This document shows positions 35,101 through 47,100 of a DNA stretch of 64,000 nucleotides, piece after piece. The DNA is from Planoprotostelium fungivorum (taxonomy: Eukaryota; Evosea; Variosea; Cavosteliida; Cavosteliaceae). Each line of letters starts with the position of its first letter. Positions within the stretch are counted from its first letter, which is position 1. A program made the position numbers and the translations under genes. The stretch lies in NCBI GenBank assembly GCA_003024175.1, contig MDYQ01000010.1:165245-229244 (forward strand). Reading direction: 5' to 3'. The notes below the pieces were generated by a model. That model was not told the origin of the DNA and did not search any database. It was given only the letters and a program-made list of their open reading frames with translations.

Positions 35101-37755
35101 CTTCTAGTATCCCTCACCTCAGTTGTCCGCTCTCTCTGCTTGACCTCCTCTACAGCCCACCTCCAGCTCTCTAGCACTCGTCTCATCTCACTGGCTCTTC
35201 TCTCTTCGATCGCACTCTGTTCTATTTCCCTGTGCCTCTTCTTTCGGTTTGTGATCATACACCACGAATGGAACATGTGTCTGATGATCGTTTTCGTATG
35301 ATGTGAAGCTGCCAATTGAAGTCTCTTCCTCCTGTCCCGGACTCTCAAGACGAATTCGTTATCGCGTCAAGGTTGTAGTTGAACATGAGGAAACGGTCGA
35401 AGACAAAGGATATTTTCCATCTAGCGATGATATGGTGCAGTAATGTCTTCTCTCTTCTCTTTGAGCTGACTACATACTGTATGGATATAAACTGTGCTGG
35501 GTTAACTCTTTCCATCCATTCTTGTCTCACAATCTGAGTCTTTGTGTACGTCCTCCAGATATCGAATGAGCGAGATAGAGCATTACGTTTCCTCAATTGC
35601 ACGAGTGCCCGAAGAGAAGCTCTCGTCCTCGTGGCATCCACCCAAGTTCTCCAAACACTGATCCTCTTCTCTCTCCTCCTCATCTCTAAGATCTCATCTG
35701 CCATCACACCCAGTTGTTTCTTTGATGCATACCTTCTCCACTCCTTAAATAATCTTTTCTTCAGATTCAACTCATCACGAGACTGTTTGAATCGGTGAGC
35801 GATGTCATTTCCTCAGAACTGACCTTTGCGCGATGGAGATCATCCCGCTTTCTCCTGCAGAGCGACACATACATCCTCCACTTCTCCAGGAAGAGTTGAG
35901 TCTGTCGCAACGTGAAATGCACAAATGCTCGGCGGGTGTCTCGTTTCTGATGATCATGAATTCCATCCGATTCTTTCTTCCTACCATTCGATATGAGGAA
36001 TGCCACACTTGCCATGCTCGCTTCGTTGCATCACAATTCATGATGGATTCGATCCGTTGAATTTTCTGTCTCTCATCTCTCTTTGCTATACAAGCAGCCC
36101 TCCACCTCTGTACGATAAATCATCTTTCATTTTCATCGTCCCCACATGCATCACTTCTCTTTTGATCCACCGCTGTCGCTTGCTTGTTATTATATTTATC
36201 CTCGCTCTTGTCAATATCTGTCTGTCAGCTGCATTCTTCCATCGATTTAGAAGTCATAGGAATGAGTCGTCTCACGTGGAGTCTATGAAAATAGTCTGCG
36301 ATTAATCGCTCTTGGATTCTGTTCTGCATGTCTAATCTTCTCCGTACTCGATCGATCCATGCCGTCATCACTTGGTACAGAGTCCATTCATTCAACTCCG
36401 ACACGGCACTCGATAACCTTCTCACTCGTGTGGGTTTCCATCGTTCTATTACATCTGTATATGACGTCAGCAATGAATTGTCAATCAGCTGAGCTGACGG
36501 ATGTCTGATCAATTGAGCTCAATGATGAATAGAACCTGATGGATGTTGGGCATGAATGTCTAGCGAATGCATATTCACATCCAGAGATCCATTCATCCAT
36601 CGGAAGATGAGCCGGGTTTGGACAGGCGTGAGGATTGGAACTCGCAATGATCTCTTGGTGTATGCTCTCCAGGCTGAGAATAATCTCTCCACCAACTTGG
36701 ATCGGGAGAATCGGTCGATCACCAGAGTGCGATAACGGCGTCTTCCCCTCATCATGGTATATAATTGCACTTGCTTGAACGTTCTCCTCAGCGTGCTTAT
36801 TCTGTGTTTCTCTCTCGCCATTTCCATCTGCATCTCTCTGTACTGAACCACATATCTCCACTAATCATTTCTTAGACACACCATCTGCCATTGATCACCT
36901 GATATAAATGGGTTCTAGCTACAGACCTCTCCCAGAAGAGAAGAGCATTCATCCACTTCTGAACAGTTGCTCCTCTCTCTATTTGGGCAACATGCGTCAC
37001 ACTGCAGATCTCAATACAGATCTCAACAGCCAATCACCTTTTCCATTGTCGAAAGCATTTCTGGATCGTTCTAACTCTATGGTACAATACTGCTTCAGTC
37101 TGTGATGGCTTCCCTCTATGCCGGTCTGTCGGAGTATGAGTCAAATACGATGACCACCATACGTTTTGCCATCATGGAGCTATTTCCAGAAGCTAGCATC
37201 TCCTCGAAAAGATTTCGATTCATCGATCCTATCATAGAAAGGGTGGAGACAGGAGTCATGTCCCTTCTTAATCGTATTGGGGCATCTGAATCCCTTCCAA
37301 TATATTTCTCTCTTCATTTCGTTAAGTTCTTCCCTGGTCGGTCACTCACATGGATATATCTAGGTCTTGGGATGAAGACAGTTGTTCGACTTGGAAGATT
37401 GATGGGTTAATCGTCTCTCTGTTGACAGACTTGGAGCGCATGATCTTCGGTGTGGAGAGTGAGGCAATCAGTTCGGAAAGCCCCAAAGGTTGAACAGGAG
37501 CATGATCCACCACTCTCATCTACTTCCATTGACATTCGTCTTCGATTTAGCTCACCTCCTCCTTCATATAAAGATCATCTAATGTATACTTGAGGTTTGC
37601 AGTCTTCAAATCTTCACCCTGTGGTGCAACTCTTCTACCAATTTGACGATCCATGCAGAGTTGCGTTTGGTCGATCCTGTTTTCGTGAGCCATGTAGAGA
37701 GCATTAGAACACCTTTCTGAAAGTGTCTTGTTTCGTTGATGCATTAGCGTGCATC
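32130..37755 (-). pseudogene. Sfi1-like centrin-binding repeat gene, 5'-truncated left copy
   Basis: Successive minus-strand exons encode about 20 or more Sfi1-type helical repeats with the pattern of a hydrophobic pair, then W(K/R), about every 30 residues: CRWKLYC, LSAWRHALQV, LEAWRLHVSS, FAIWFKSFH, FRAWRHRGEE, LRGWMGVCE, FSGWRDCTD, FSAWRAYTKR, KEWRRYASKK and LEKWRMYVSL. Such repeats form one long helix that binds centrin at centrioles, basal bodies or spindle poles. The copy stops abruptly at 37755, where homology to the right copy ends and spacer DNA begins, so the N-terminal coiled-coil exons and the promoter are missing. The innermost exon (MHQRNKTLSERCSNALYMAH) has the intact frame that the right copy lost. 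The last exon (32339-32130) carries four residue changes relative to the right copy. Confidence 0.75.
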
Positions 37756-37815
37756 ATAGTAAAAGGGAATATTATATTCCATTTCTCTACAACTCTCCTT
37801 GCACTGAATGCTGAC

Positions 37816-37885
37816 CTCCTGGTATATATCACCAACTGCAAGCTAGATCCCTATCTAGCTTGCAATTGGTGATATACACCAGGAG
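37816..37885. repeat. 33-bp-arm perfect-style hairpin in spacer
   Basis: Arms 37816-37848 and 37853-37885 are reverse complements with two mismatches around the 4-nt loop CCCT. The left arm begins CTCCTGGTATATATCACC and ends AAGCTAGAT; the right arm begins ATCTAGCTTGC. It lies 60 bp from the palindrome boundary. Confidence 0.9.
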
Positions 37886-38299
37886 CAGAGGACTGCTGAA
37901 TTTGTCTCCTCTTATTACCCCTTTGGCTTGGGTGAACCATTTCTCAATCATATTGTTGTCACTTGATCCTCTGATTTAGTGTCTAATTCTTCATTCATAT
38001 CATTCATGTAGTAGTGAATGAAATAAATCTCACCTTCATGCCAAAGCTGTCCCCAAATCAGGTGGCATCCTGCTTCATCAGTTGTGCAGATGCATATATC
38101 AACACTGGATTGCCTGGAAAGCAGAGGAAGGTACCATTGGGAGGAGGATACAAAAAGCCACCCATAACTTCTTGTTCAGGTTCATAAATGTGAGTCTTCT
38201 TTGCAGAGTGTGGGGCTGCTGTAATTGCACCTGGTATATAGACTGATCAACCAACACATCTCATCATGTGGTGAGGGTAGACTGATATTCATAGATGAC

Positions 38300-40130
38300 C
38301 TGAAATATCATCAAAATTATTCTGTGCAATCCTGCACCTTTTCAAAATCCTGCCAGTGGACCTTGTTGCTGGTTTCGTGTATTGTGAAGGGAATTCTGTA
38401 CTCCTTGATAGCTGGACTGAGCATGTGGTACAGTATGGTGATGTGTCCATCATTCAAGTACAAACACCCTTTAAATGAGAAGTCCTGCAGCTTTTCTCTC
38501 ATTCTAGTCCCTTCTAACAGTGACAGTGAGACATTAGCAAGACTGTACAGTACTAATTGCTTCCCATCTTCTCCAAATGAGCTCAGAATCTGTTTTGGCT
38601 GGATTCATTTCATCATTCATTTGACAATTATAGGAACATACCTTATACATATTGGCAGACTCTATCTCAAAAAATCTCTCAAGGATATCAGTTCTTGTTT
38701 CAATGGGGGTACTTTTCAAGCACAGAGACCATTGCTTCCAGCATTCTTGGTATTGCCCCATACTGATTGAGGAGTGTCCAAACCTTTGAGTCCTGAAGTG
38801 CAGGGTGGCTGTTGATGGTCTGGAGCTTGTAACATATTCCCAGAGTGTGGTCAGCAGATGAGAGTGGTAGCTGTATATCTTCTGTTGTAAAGTTGCTGAT
38901 GGCAAAGAATTGGAATTGCTCTGGAAGGAGGGTTCTGGCAAAGATGGGTACAATATATGTCTTGAAGTGTGCTGTGATGGTTGTTGAGTCCTCTTTTGAG
39001 ATCTGTTCTGTCATGAGCTGACATCATCTGTTGGCTCAACTTCTTAATGGTAGCCCCAATATATTTGTATACCTCAACAGTCCCAAAGGATCTGGCAGAT
39101 AATGTACCATTGTTGCAAGTTGCCCAGGAGCAGCCTTGACTGAAGCATATGAATATCCTTGACACAACAAGATTGTCAAACTCTTCTCCTTCCCAAGAGT
39201 CTCCATTCCCAAGACTGAAAGTGATGTATACATAGTCATGGATTGACTCCTTAAACTCCTTGTCTAGTTCCTTTGGTGCACCAGAAGAATACAATTGGCG
39301 CATCACTCACTTCTTTGGCCAGTGCCTGCATATATGCTCTCAAAATGAATAGCATAGTAGTTTTCCAAATTCCTGCAAGTCCACAGAGATATCCCAGTGT
39401 GTGCTTCTGCTTCACTGACTCCAATTGGTTCATCCAGTTGTTCTTCACAATGTTGAAAAGTGCCTTGATTGTATTCTGGCAGTCTTCAATTGGTAAGTCA
39501 ATGTTCCAAGGTGGCAGAGAGTTATGCCAGCTTGCAAGTTTTGATGTAGTTGAAAATCTACCAAACTTGAAAACATAGTCAAAACATATAATTAAGCAGC
39601 CAAAAACCCTTCGAGGCCTCTTCTGTGTGGGAGAGTAGAGGCTCTAGCTCAAAAGGGAGAGTGAGTTGGGTGTGTGGTGTGTGGTCACCACATAAGAACC
39701 AAACAGTTCAATGAGTCTCTGTTTATCAAGAATGATTTCTAACCAAAGAAAGCCAGGTGTTCCTTTTCAATGAATGTGCATTGAATGTGTTTCTTGGTTG
39801 CTGAATTTTCACTGAATTTTCTCCAAGTTTTCCAATTTGTCAATGATGTCAAATGTTGGGCACAACAGGGTCATTGTACCAACTTGGCCAGGGGCAGGGT
39901 GGAGTGTGATGGGATGGCTGGGGTCTAGAATGAAGGCACTGGCAATGTTAGCAATGATGTTGGCATCATTGTTTGGAAAAAATAGGCCAAGAGATAGATT
40001 GTGTAATGGTAGAGGTCCTCAATACCATGACACCAGATCTGACAGACATGCTCAAAGAAGATAGATCATCAATAATAAGCTGCAGCGTGTGGATATTTGT
40101 CTACGTCCTCCCCATCCTCTGTCCTCTCAC
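38300..40130 (-). mobile_element. decayed element with P-loop NTPase-like remnant
   Basis: Minus-strand protein-like fragments lie in shifting frames. FKFGRFSTTSKLASW leads into NTIKALFNIVKNNWMNQLES and GYLCGLAGIWKTTMLFILRA, a Walker-A-like loop with W replacing the usual G before KT, preceded by a Tyr/Leu-rich strand. Then DAPIVFFWCTKGT, PGQLATMVHYLPDP, LLPEQFQFFAISNFTTED and YGAIPRMLEAMVSVLEKYP. An upstream piece reads ANIASAFILDPSHPITLHP. The arrangement (P-loop, then a G/A-x-PR-x-LE helix) recalls the NTPase module of CRN effectors and trypanosome RHS proteins, which spread with mobile DNA; that match is inference. Frame shifts and stops show it is not a working gene. Composition is AT-richer than the flanks. 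Confidence 0.5.
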
Positions 40131-40487
40131 GCTCTGACCAGTTGCATTGTAGATAGCAGCCAGGATTTTAGATATTGAATAGATTGGACATGTGAAATGT
40201 GTTGTGTCTAGTGATAGGTTGTACTCAACATTCTCAAACTCCTTGTGAGCCCACCATAGATTAAAATAGTCCTACTCCTTTTTGCTATCAGGAGTAAATT
40301 TGTAGACGGCTGGTGCGAGCATATCCTTCAGATTGGTCTTCTTCTTTAAATTAAAGCTGCTTGTTGCAGATACAATTGTAACAGTAGACCGTCTTCCAGA
40401 GAATACATCCAGGTTCCTTGAGGTAAGCACTGGTTGATCTGCTCGCTATAGACAGTGCAAGCCTCATTGTTCATGGCAACTCAATGA

Positions 40488-40763
40488 AGAGAAGTATACT
40501 TCCATCACCTTTGTGATACTGGCATACCTGGCTATCTCTATCTCTCAAAACAAGCAAAGGATGCCATCAAATCTCGTATCAAGGAGGACCGTGCTGATCT
40601 ATTCATCACTGCGGGCAAAAGAAATCTCTCTGTGAATGATAGCCCTGCTCAGCACAACAGTTCAAACATCGTTGGTCTTCGTGCTCTTAAAATTTGGGGT
40701 CTCGATCTCTCGCAGGGTGGTGACGATTCTTTTGAGTTCCATGCTTTACCACAAAGTCTATAG
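40488..40763 (+). pseudogene. orphan open frame of unknown origin in spacer
   Basis: A 91-codon frame without an ATG start: VYFHHLCDTGIPGYLYLSKQ, AKDAIKSRIKEDRADLFIT, IVGLRALKIWGLDLSQGGD. It looks like real protein with balanced composition, on the strand opposite the NTPase-like remnant. No family is recognised. It may be a second fragment of the same inserted element. Confidence 0.35.
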
Positions 40764-41147
40764 ATATAAAAGTGATCAGACTGTCCTCTTCAAAGTCAGT
40801 TGCAGTGCTGTCTTCAAATAATAAACTGACTATGTAAAGTGTGCTCTGAACACACAGATAGACATCAAATGGTTGCAAGGAGATGTATAGGTAAGAGAGG
40901 GATGTACAAAAAACATGTTCTCAGCAAATGACAACAGAAACACAACATTCAAGGCCCACCCACATGCCCTCATCAGCCTGTGCCTCTGTGAGTTCAAACG
41001 ATGAGCAGCCGACCATCTTAAACTGATCACAGGAAGCAAGTTGTAGATAAATGCACTATAATATTCCTTTTTTATGTGATGTAAAAAAGGTCCATAAAAT
41101 TCTTGTGATCCATGCACCCGCATGTATGAGATCTGCGCGCTCCCTCC
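40764..41147. other. spacer segment upstream of the Sfi1-like gene
   Basis: No gene is seen. It must contain the promoter of the gene starting at 41148 unless that lies inside the inserted element. A segment at 41057-41078 (ACTATAATATTCC...) loosely mirrors 37756-37776 and could be an element end. Confidence 0.35.
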
Positions 41148-44100
41148 ATGATGATACAAACTATTATTCGTAAGTCAATTCATTTATCAAACTCAAATAA
41201 CGCAGCAATTCCCGGAGGCAAGAGGAAAGTCAGAGGAGGAGAGATGACTTGGAAAAGATAAGACAATTCAACGCGAAAGAGCGAGAGAGAGCTAAAAAGC
41301 ATTGGAGGGAGACTCAGGCCAAGAGGGAGTGAGAAATGCATCTTCGGAAAGTTTCAGTTAACACAATCAGACAGCAGCAAATCAGAGAACAGAAACAAAA
41401 GGAAGCAGAAGAAAGAAGAATAACAGAAGCTCTTCAAAATCGAAAAGAGGGTAAGGAGAAGGCTGTGGGGCAATTTCGGGATTTTCTAAGGAAACAACGC
41501 ATTGAAAGAGCAGACCGAGCAAAAGAGCAGAGCTGCTATATACCTCCATTGGGTTCGCCACCAATTGAGATTATGGAGGAATACAGACCAGTACAGCACA
41601 ATACACAATATACATTTGAACCCTACCAGCAGCATTCCAAGACGATTCAGAGCTTGGTGTCACCCAGTGCTCTACCTCTGGGATATCGATTGTCCGCAAT
41701 TGCCCAACCGATGTCGGAAAGGATCATAGACAGAGATAAGAGAAACTTGGAACAAGTGAGACGCTGTTCTTTTCTGAGATGACAGAGAAAAGATCGAGAG
41801 ATCAAGAAAGATGAGAGCCATGATGGAGACGAGAGATGAAAGAGAAGAAGAGTACCGGAGACTAGCTGTGGAGAATATCCAAGTTCAACACCAATTATCC
41901 GAGAGACGTGCAGTAAGACGCGCCGTTCGAAAAAGATTGTTCTGATTTGCTACCAGTCGGACATCATGTATACTCATCGCAGCAACAAACCAGATCCAAT
42001 GTCCATGACAATGGGACCTCTCCACGAGCGTAAAGTGAAGGTGTTATTGTTTGCAAAATGAAGTTAACGATTCGAACAGAAAGACGTGGAAAATCGACTA
42101 TCTCATGAAGAAATGAGACTGTTAGAATCACTTAAGCAATTGGAATTGGCCGGACATAGTCAACGGAATAAAATATCCAATCTCCTGAATGAGCAAGTGG
42201 AAGAACAGAGATGTCTCATGGAGAAGCAAGTGGAGGATGCCAGAATGAGAACGGAACTTATAGCCAAGAAGGAAGCAGCACGAGCAAAAGAAGAGGAAGA
42301 AAGGAAGAAACAAGAAGAGGCGCGATACAGAACACAAATCGAGGTGAAGCACTCGACGGGTATTTGATATAACAGAGAAAAAGCTACAAAAGAATAAAAC
42401 GGCAGCACAAGATCAGAAGGGTGCGGTTCAATCGCGTATTCGCAACCGAAACCATCAGATCAACATCCCAAAGCCCGTACATAGCAAGGTTAGTGATTCC
42501 TGGCTCAGCTGTTTAAGTCTGAGATAGGTGGCAATTGAAGGAAAGGATCCACCAAGAAAAGAGAGGAAGAAATGGGAGAGAAGCGCTGTATTTGTACCAC
42601 AACCCATGGAAACCATTTCTTTCTTCCCAGAAGAAGAGAACTCTCAACCCTCTCAAACCATACCAAAACCCAACAGTGAGCTCTACTCCAATCCACCAGC
42701 TGAGATGAATGTGACAATGAACAGATTGGCAGAAGACACAATCCACGGAGAGAGAACAGGCTGATTGCTCTCTGGAGACTGAGAATCCTCGGGTCCAGAA
42801 TGGCATCATCTACATTGACCCCAAGTATAAAAATCTTTTTTGATCCTTTTTGTCTTCCCGCCAGATTCGAAAGTCTTGCTTTGGAAGATGGCACGCTGAT
42901 GCATCAACGAAACAAGACACGTTCAGAAAGGTGTTCTAATGCTCTCTAACATGGCTCACGAAAACAGGATCGACCAAACGCAACTCTGCATGGATCGTCA
43001 AATTGGAAGAAGAGTTGCACCACAGGGTGAAGATTTGAAGACTGCAAACCTCAAGTATACATTAGATGATCTTTATATGAAGGAGGAGGTGAGCTAAATC
43101 GAAGACGAATGTCAATGGAAGTAGATGAGAGTGGTGGATCATGCTCCTGTTCAACCTTTGGGGCTTTCCGAACTGATTGCCTCACTCTCCACACCGAAGA
43201 TCATGCGCTCCAAGTCTGTCAACAGAGAGACGATTAACCCATCAATCTTCCAAGTCGAACAACTGTCTTCATCCCAAGACCTAGATATATCCATGTGAGT
43301 GACCGACCAGGGAAGAACTTAACGAAATGAAGAGAGAAATATATTGGAAGGGATTCAGATGCCCCAATACGATTAAGAAGGGACATGACTCCTGTCTCCA
43401 CCCTTTCTATGATAGGATCGATGAATCGAAATCTTTTCGAGGAGATGCTAGCTTCTGGAAATAGCTCCATGATGGCAAAACGTATGGTGGTCATCGTATT
43501 TGACTCATACTCCGACAGACCGGCATAGAGGGAAGCCATCACAGACTGAAGCAGTATTGTACCATAGAGTTAGAACGATCCAGAAATGCTTTCGACAATG
43601 GAAAAGGTGATTGGCTGTTGAGATCTGTATTGAGATCTGCAGTGTGACGCATGTTGCCCAAATAGAGAGAGGAGCAACTGTTCAGAAGTGGATGAATGCT
43701 CTTCTCTTCTGGGAGAGGTCTGTAGCTAGAACCCATTTATATCAGGTGATCAATGGCAGATGGTGTGTCTAAGAAATGATTAGTGGAGATATGTGGTTCA
43801 GTACAGAGAGATGCAGATGGAAATGGCGAGAGAGAAACACAGAATAAGCACGCTGAGGAGAACGTTCAAGCAAGTGCAATTATATACCATGATGAGGGGA
43901 AGACGCCGTTATCGCACTCTGGTGATCGACCGATTCTCCCGATCCAAGTTGGTGGAGAGATTATTCTCAGCCTGGAGAGCATACACCAAGAGATCATTGC
44001 GAGTTCCAATCCTCACGCCTGTCCAAACCCGGCTCATCTTCCGATGGATGAATGGATCTCTGGATGTGAATATGCATTCGCTAGACATTCATGCCCAACA

Positions 44101-47100
44101 TCCATCAGGTTCTATTCATCATTGAGCTCAATTGATCAGACATCCGTCAGCTCAGCTGATTGACAATTCATTGCTGACGTCATATACAGATGTAATAGAA
44201 CGATGGAAACCCACACGAGTGAGAAGGTTATCGAGTGCCGTGTCGGAGTTGAATGAATGGACTCTGTACCAAGTGATGACGGCATGGATCGATCGAGTAC
44301 GGAGAAGATTAGACATGCAGAACAGAATCCAAGAGCGATTAATCGCAGACTATTTTCATAGACTCCACGTGAGACGACTCATTCCTATGACTTCTAAATC
44401 GATGGAAGAATGCAGCTGACAGACAGATATTGACAAGAGCGAGGATAAATATAATAACAAGCAAGCGACAGCGGTGGATCAAAAGAGAAGTGATGCATGT
44501 GGGGACGATGAAAATGAAAGATGATTTATCGTACAGAGGTGGAGGGCTGCTTGTATAGCAAAGAGAGATGAGAGACAGAAAATTCAACGGATCGAATCCA
44601 TCATGAATTGTGATGCAACGAAGCGAGCATGGCAAGTGTGGCATTCCTCATATCGAATGGTAGGAAGAAAGAATCGGATGGAATTCATGATCATCAGAAA
44701 CGAGACACCCGCCGAGCATTTGTGCATTTCACGTTGCGACAGACTCAACTCTTCCTGGAGAAGTGGAGGATGTATGTGTCGCTCTGCAGGAGAAAGCGGG
44801 ATGATCTCCATCGCGCAAAGGTCAGTTCTGAGGAAATGACATCGCTCACCGATTCAAACAGTCTCGTGATGAGTTGAATCTGAAGAAAAGATTATTTAAG
44901 GAGTGGAGAAGGTATGCATCAAAGAAACAACTGGGTGTGATGGCAGATGAGATCTTAGAGATGAGGAGGAGAGAGAAGAGGATCAGTGTTTGGAGAACTT
45001 GGGTGGATGCCACGAGGACGAGAGCTTCTCTTCGGGCACTCGTGCAATTGAGGAAACGTAATGCTCTATCTCGCTCATTCGATATCTGGAGGACGTACAC
45101 AAAGACTCAGATTGTGAGACAAGAATGGATGGAAAGAGTTAACCCAGCACAGTTTATATCCATACAGTATGTAGTCAGCTCAAAGAGAAGAGAGAAGACA
45201 TTACTGCACCATATCATCGCTAGATGGAAAATATCCTTTGTCTTCGACCGTTTCCTCATGTTCAACTACAACCTTGACGCGATAACGAATTCGTCTTGAG
45301 AGTCCGGGACAGGAGGAAGAGACTTCAATTGGCAGCTTCACATCATACGAAAACGATCATCAGACACATGTTCCATTCGTGGTGTATGATCACAAACCGA
45401 AAGAAGAGGCACAGGGAAATAGAACAGAGTGCGATCGAAGAGAGAAGAGCCAGTGAGATGAGACGAGTGCTAGAGAGCTGGAGGTGGGCTGTAGAGGAGG
45501 TCAAGCAGAGAGAGCGGACAACTGAGGTGAGGGATACTAGAAGAGGAGATGAGTGATCATAAGAAGGAAGTAAGAAGAAAGAAAGAAAAATCGAAGCACC
45601 TCGTCGCGTGGAGGCTTGTCGCGCAGAGGAGGATAAGACAAGAGGAATTGGTCAAGAGGTGTAGAGAGGAGAAAGACGAAAAGAGGATGTTGGATGTGAT
45701 CAGAGTTTGGAAGGCCTATGCAATACAGAAGGCACAGAGGAGATTATACAACCATAGAGCTGCACTGTTCATGAACAGTGCTAATGCAAAGAAGTGAGCG
45801 ATACTGATTCGATTCAACTCAGAGTAGAAAGATACTTGACAACATGGCGAATGTACACGCTCAAAGAACAGAAGTTACGGAGAACGGGGGAGGCTATCGA
45901 AAAGAAGAGAGAACGTAAGGTCATGGAGGAGGCATTCTCGGGATGGAGAGATTGCACAGATACGCAATCCCGTCGTGTGGCTGAATTTTATCAAGTATGT
46001 ATTATGTGCACGCGCGATGGCGCTCACTCATTCAGATTGCGATCAATCATGATGAGCGAAAGAAGTGTGGGGAAGCATTGGAGAGATGGAACAAATATTC
46101 AGTGGGAATGCGTCAGATGAAGATCGCAGATGAATTTTACACGAGAAGATGTCGAGGTGAGATGCCGTCAGAAACACAACGTGATTCTGCTCAGAGAGTG
46201 TCTTGATGCGATGGAGATACACTACACACGAGAGGAGAGCGGAAGAGATGAAGAGGGTACTCGCTGACACATTCTACTCGCGGAAGAGTCGTTCGAGAGT
46301 CATTCATCATTGGAAGCAGATGATCACCTCGTCGAGACGAAAAGAACTGTTGGGGGAGAGACACGCCGAGGAGAAGAGGAGGACATTCATGAAGAGGATC
46401 ATCATAGAGTGGTCCAATGAGGCGAGGAGGAGAACGGTAAGAGCACATGGCTCCTGTATCTCAACGCGGCAGGATGAGAGGAATAAGATGAAGACTGTGA
46501 GGATCTTCTTTTGTAGAAAGCTGGTCAGAAGATGCTTGAGGGGGTGGATGGGAGTGTGCGAGGGAAAGAGGGAATCTGAGTTGATGGTCACACGCTTCCA
46601 AACGACCAGTCTGTACATCCGAGCTGGGCACTGTTTTCGTGCTTGGAGACATCGAGGTGAGGAGGTGAATCATCGCATCTGAGCCATTCGTAGCGCGATT
46701 CTCCCAACTGCAGAGTCAAGCGATGTGGGCCATGCGGGAGCAGAGGGAGAGGAGGATCAAAGAGGATTGCCTGAGAGGATGGGTCCATCTACTCAATCGA
46801 TCCAAGCAAAGAGACGAGCTCCACCGGATCGCACTCTCGTACCGCGAAAGGTCCCTCGTGTCGTCCTCCTTTGCTATCTGGTTCAAATCCTTTCACATCA
46901 GAGAGTATCACCGGAGGTGTATCGAGAGGTGTAGACAATCGCAGAGGTTACATCTTCAACGGATGGCCTTTGAGGGGTGATTCTCTTCGCTTTATCACTC
47001 TATTACCATCATTCCATCACTCTATCACTATCACTCATTGACTCTATCACTCATTGACCTATCAGATGGAAGCGCTTCTGCCATGCCCAAGAGAATAGGC

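Noticed and set aside
42505-42894. 129-codon minus ORF at the spacer/right-arm junction
   Set aside because: Antisense to two spliced exons of the Sfi1-like gene whose intron phases agree; no independent support.
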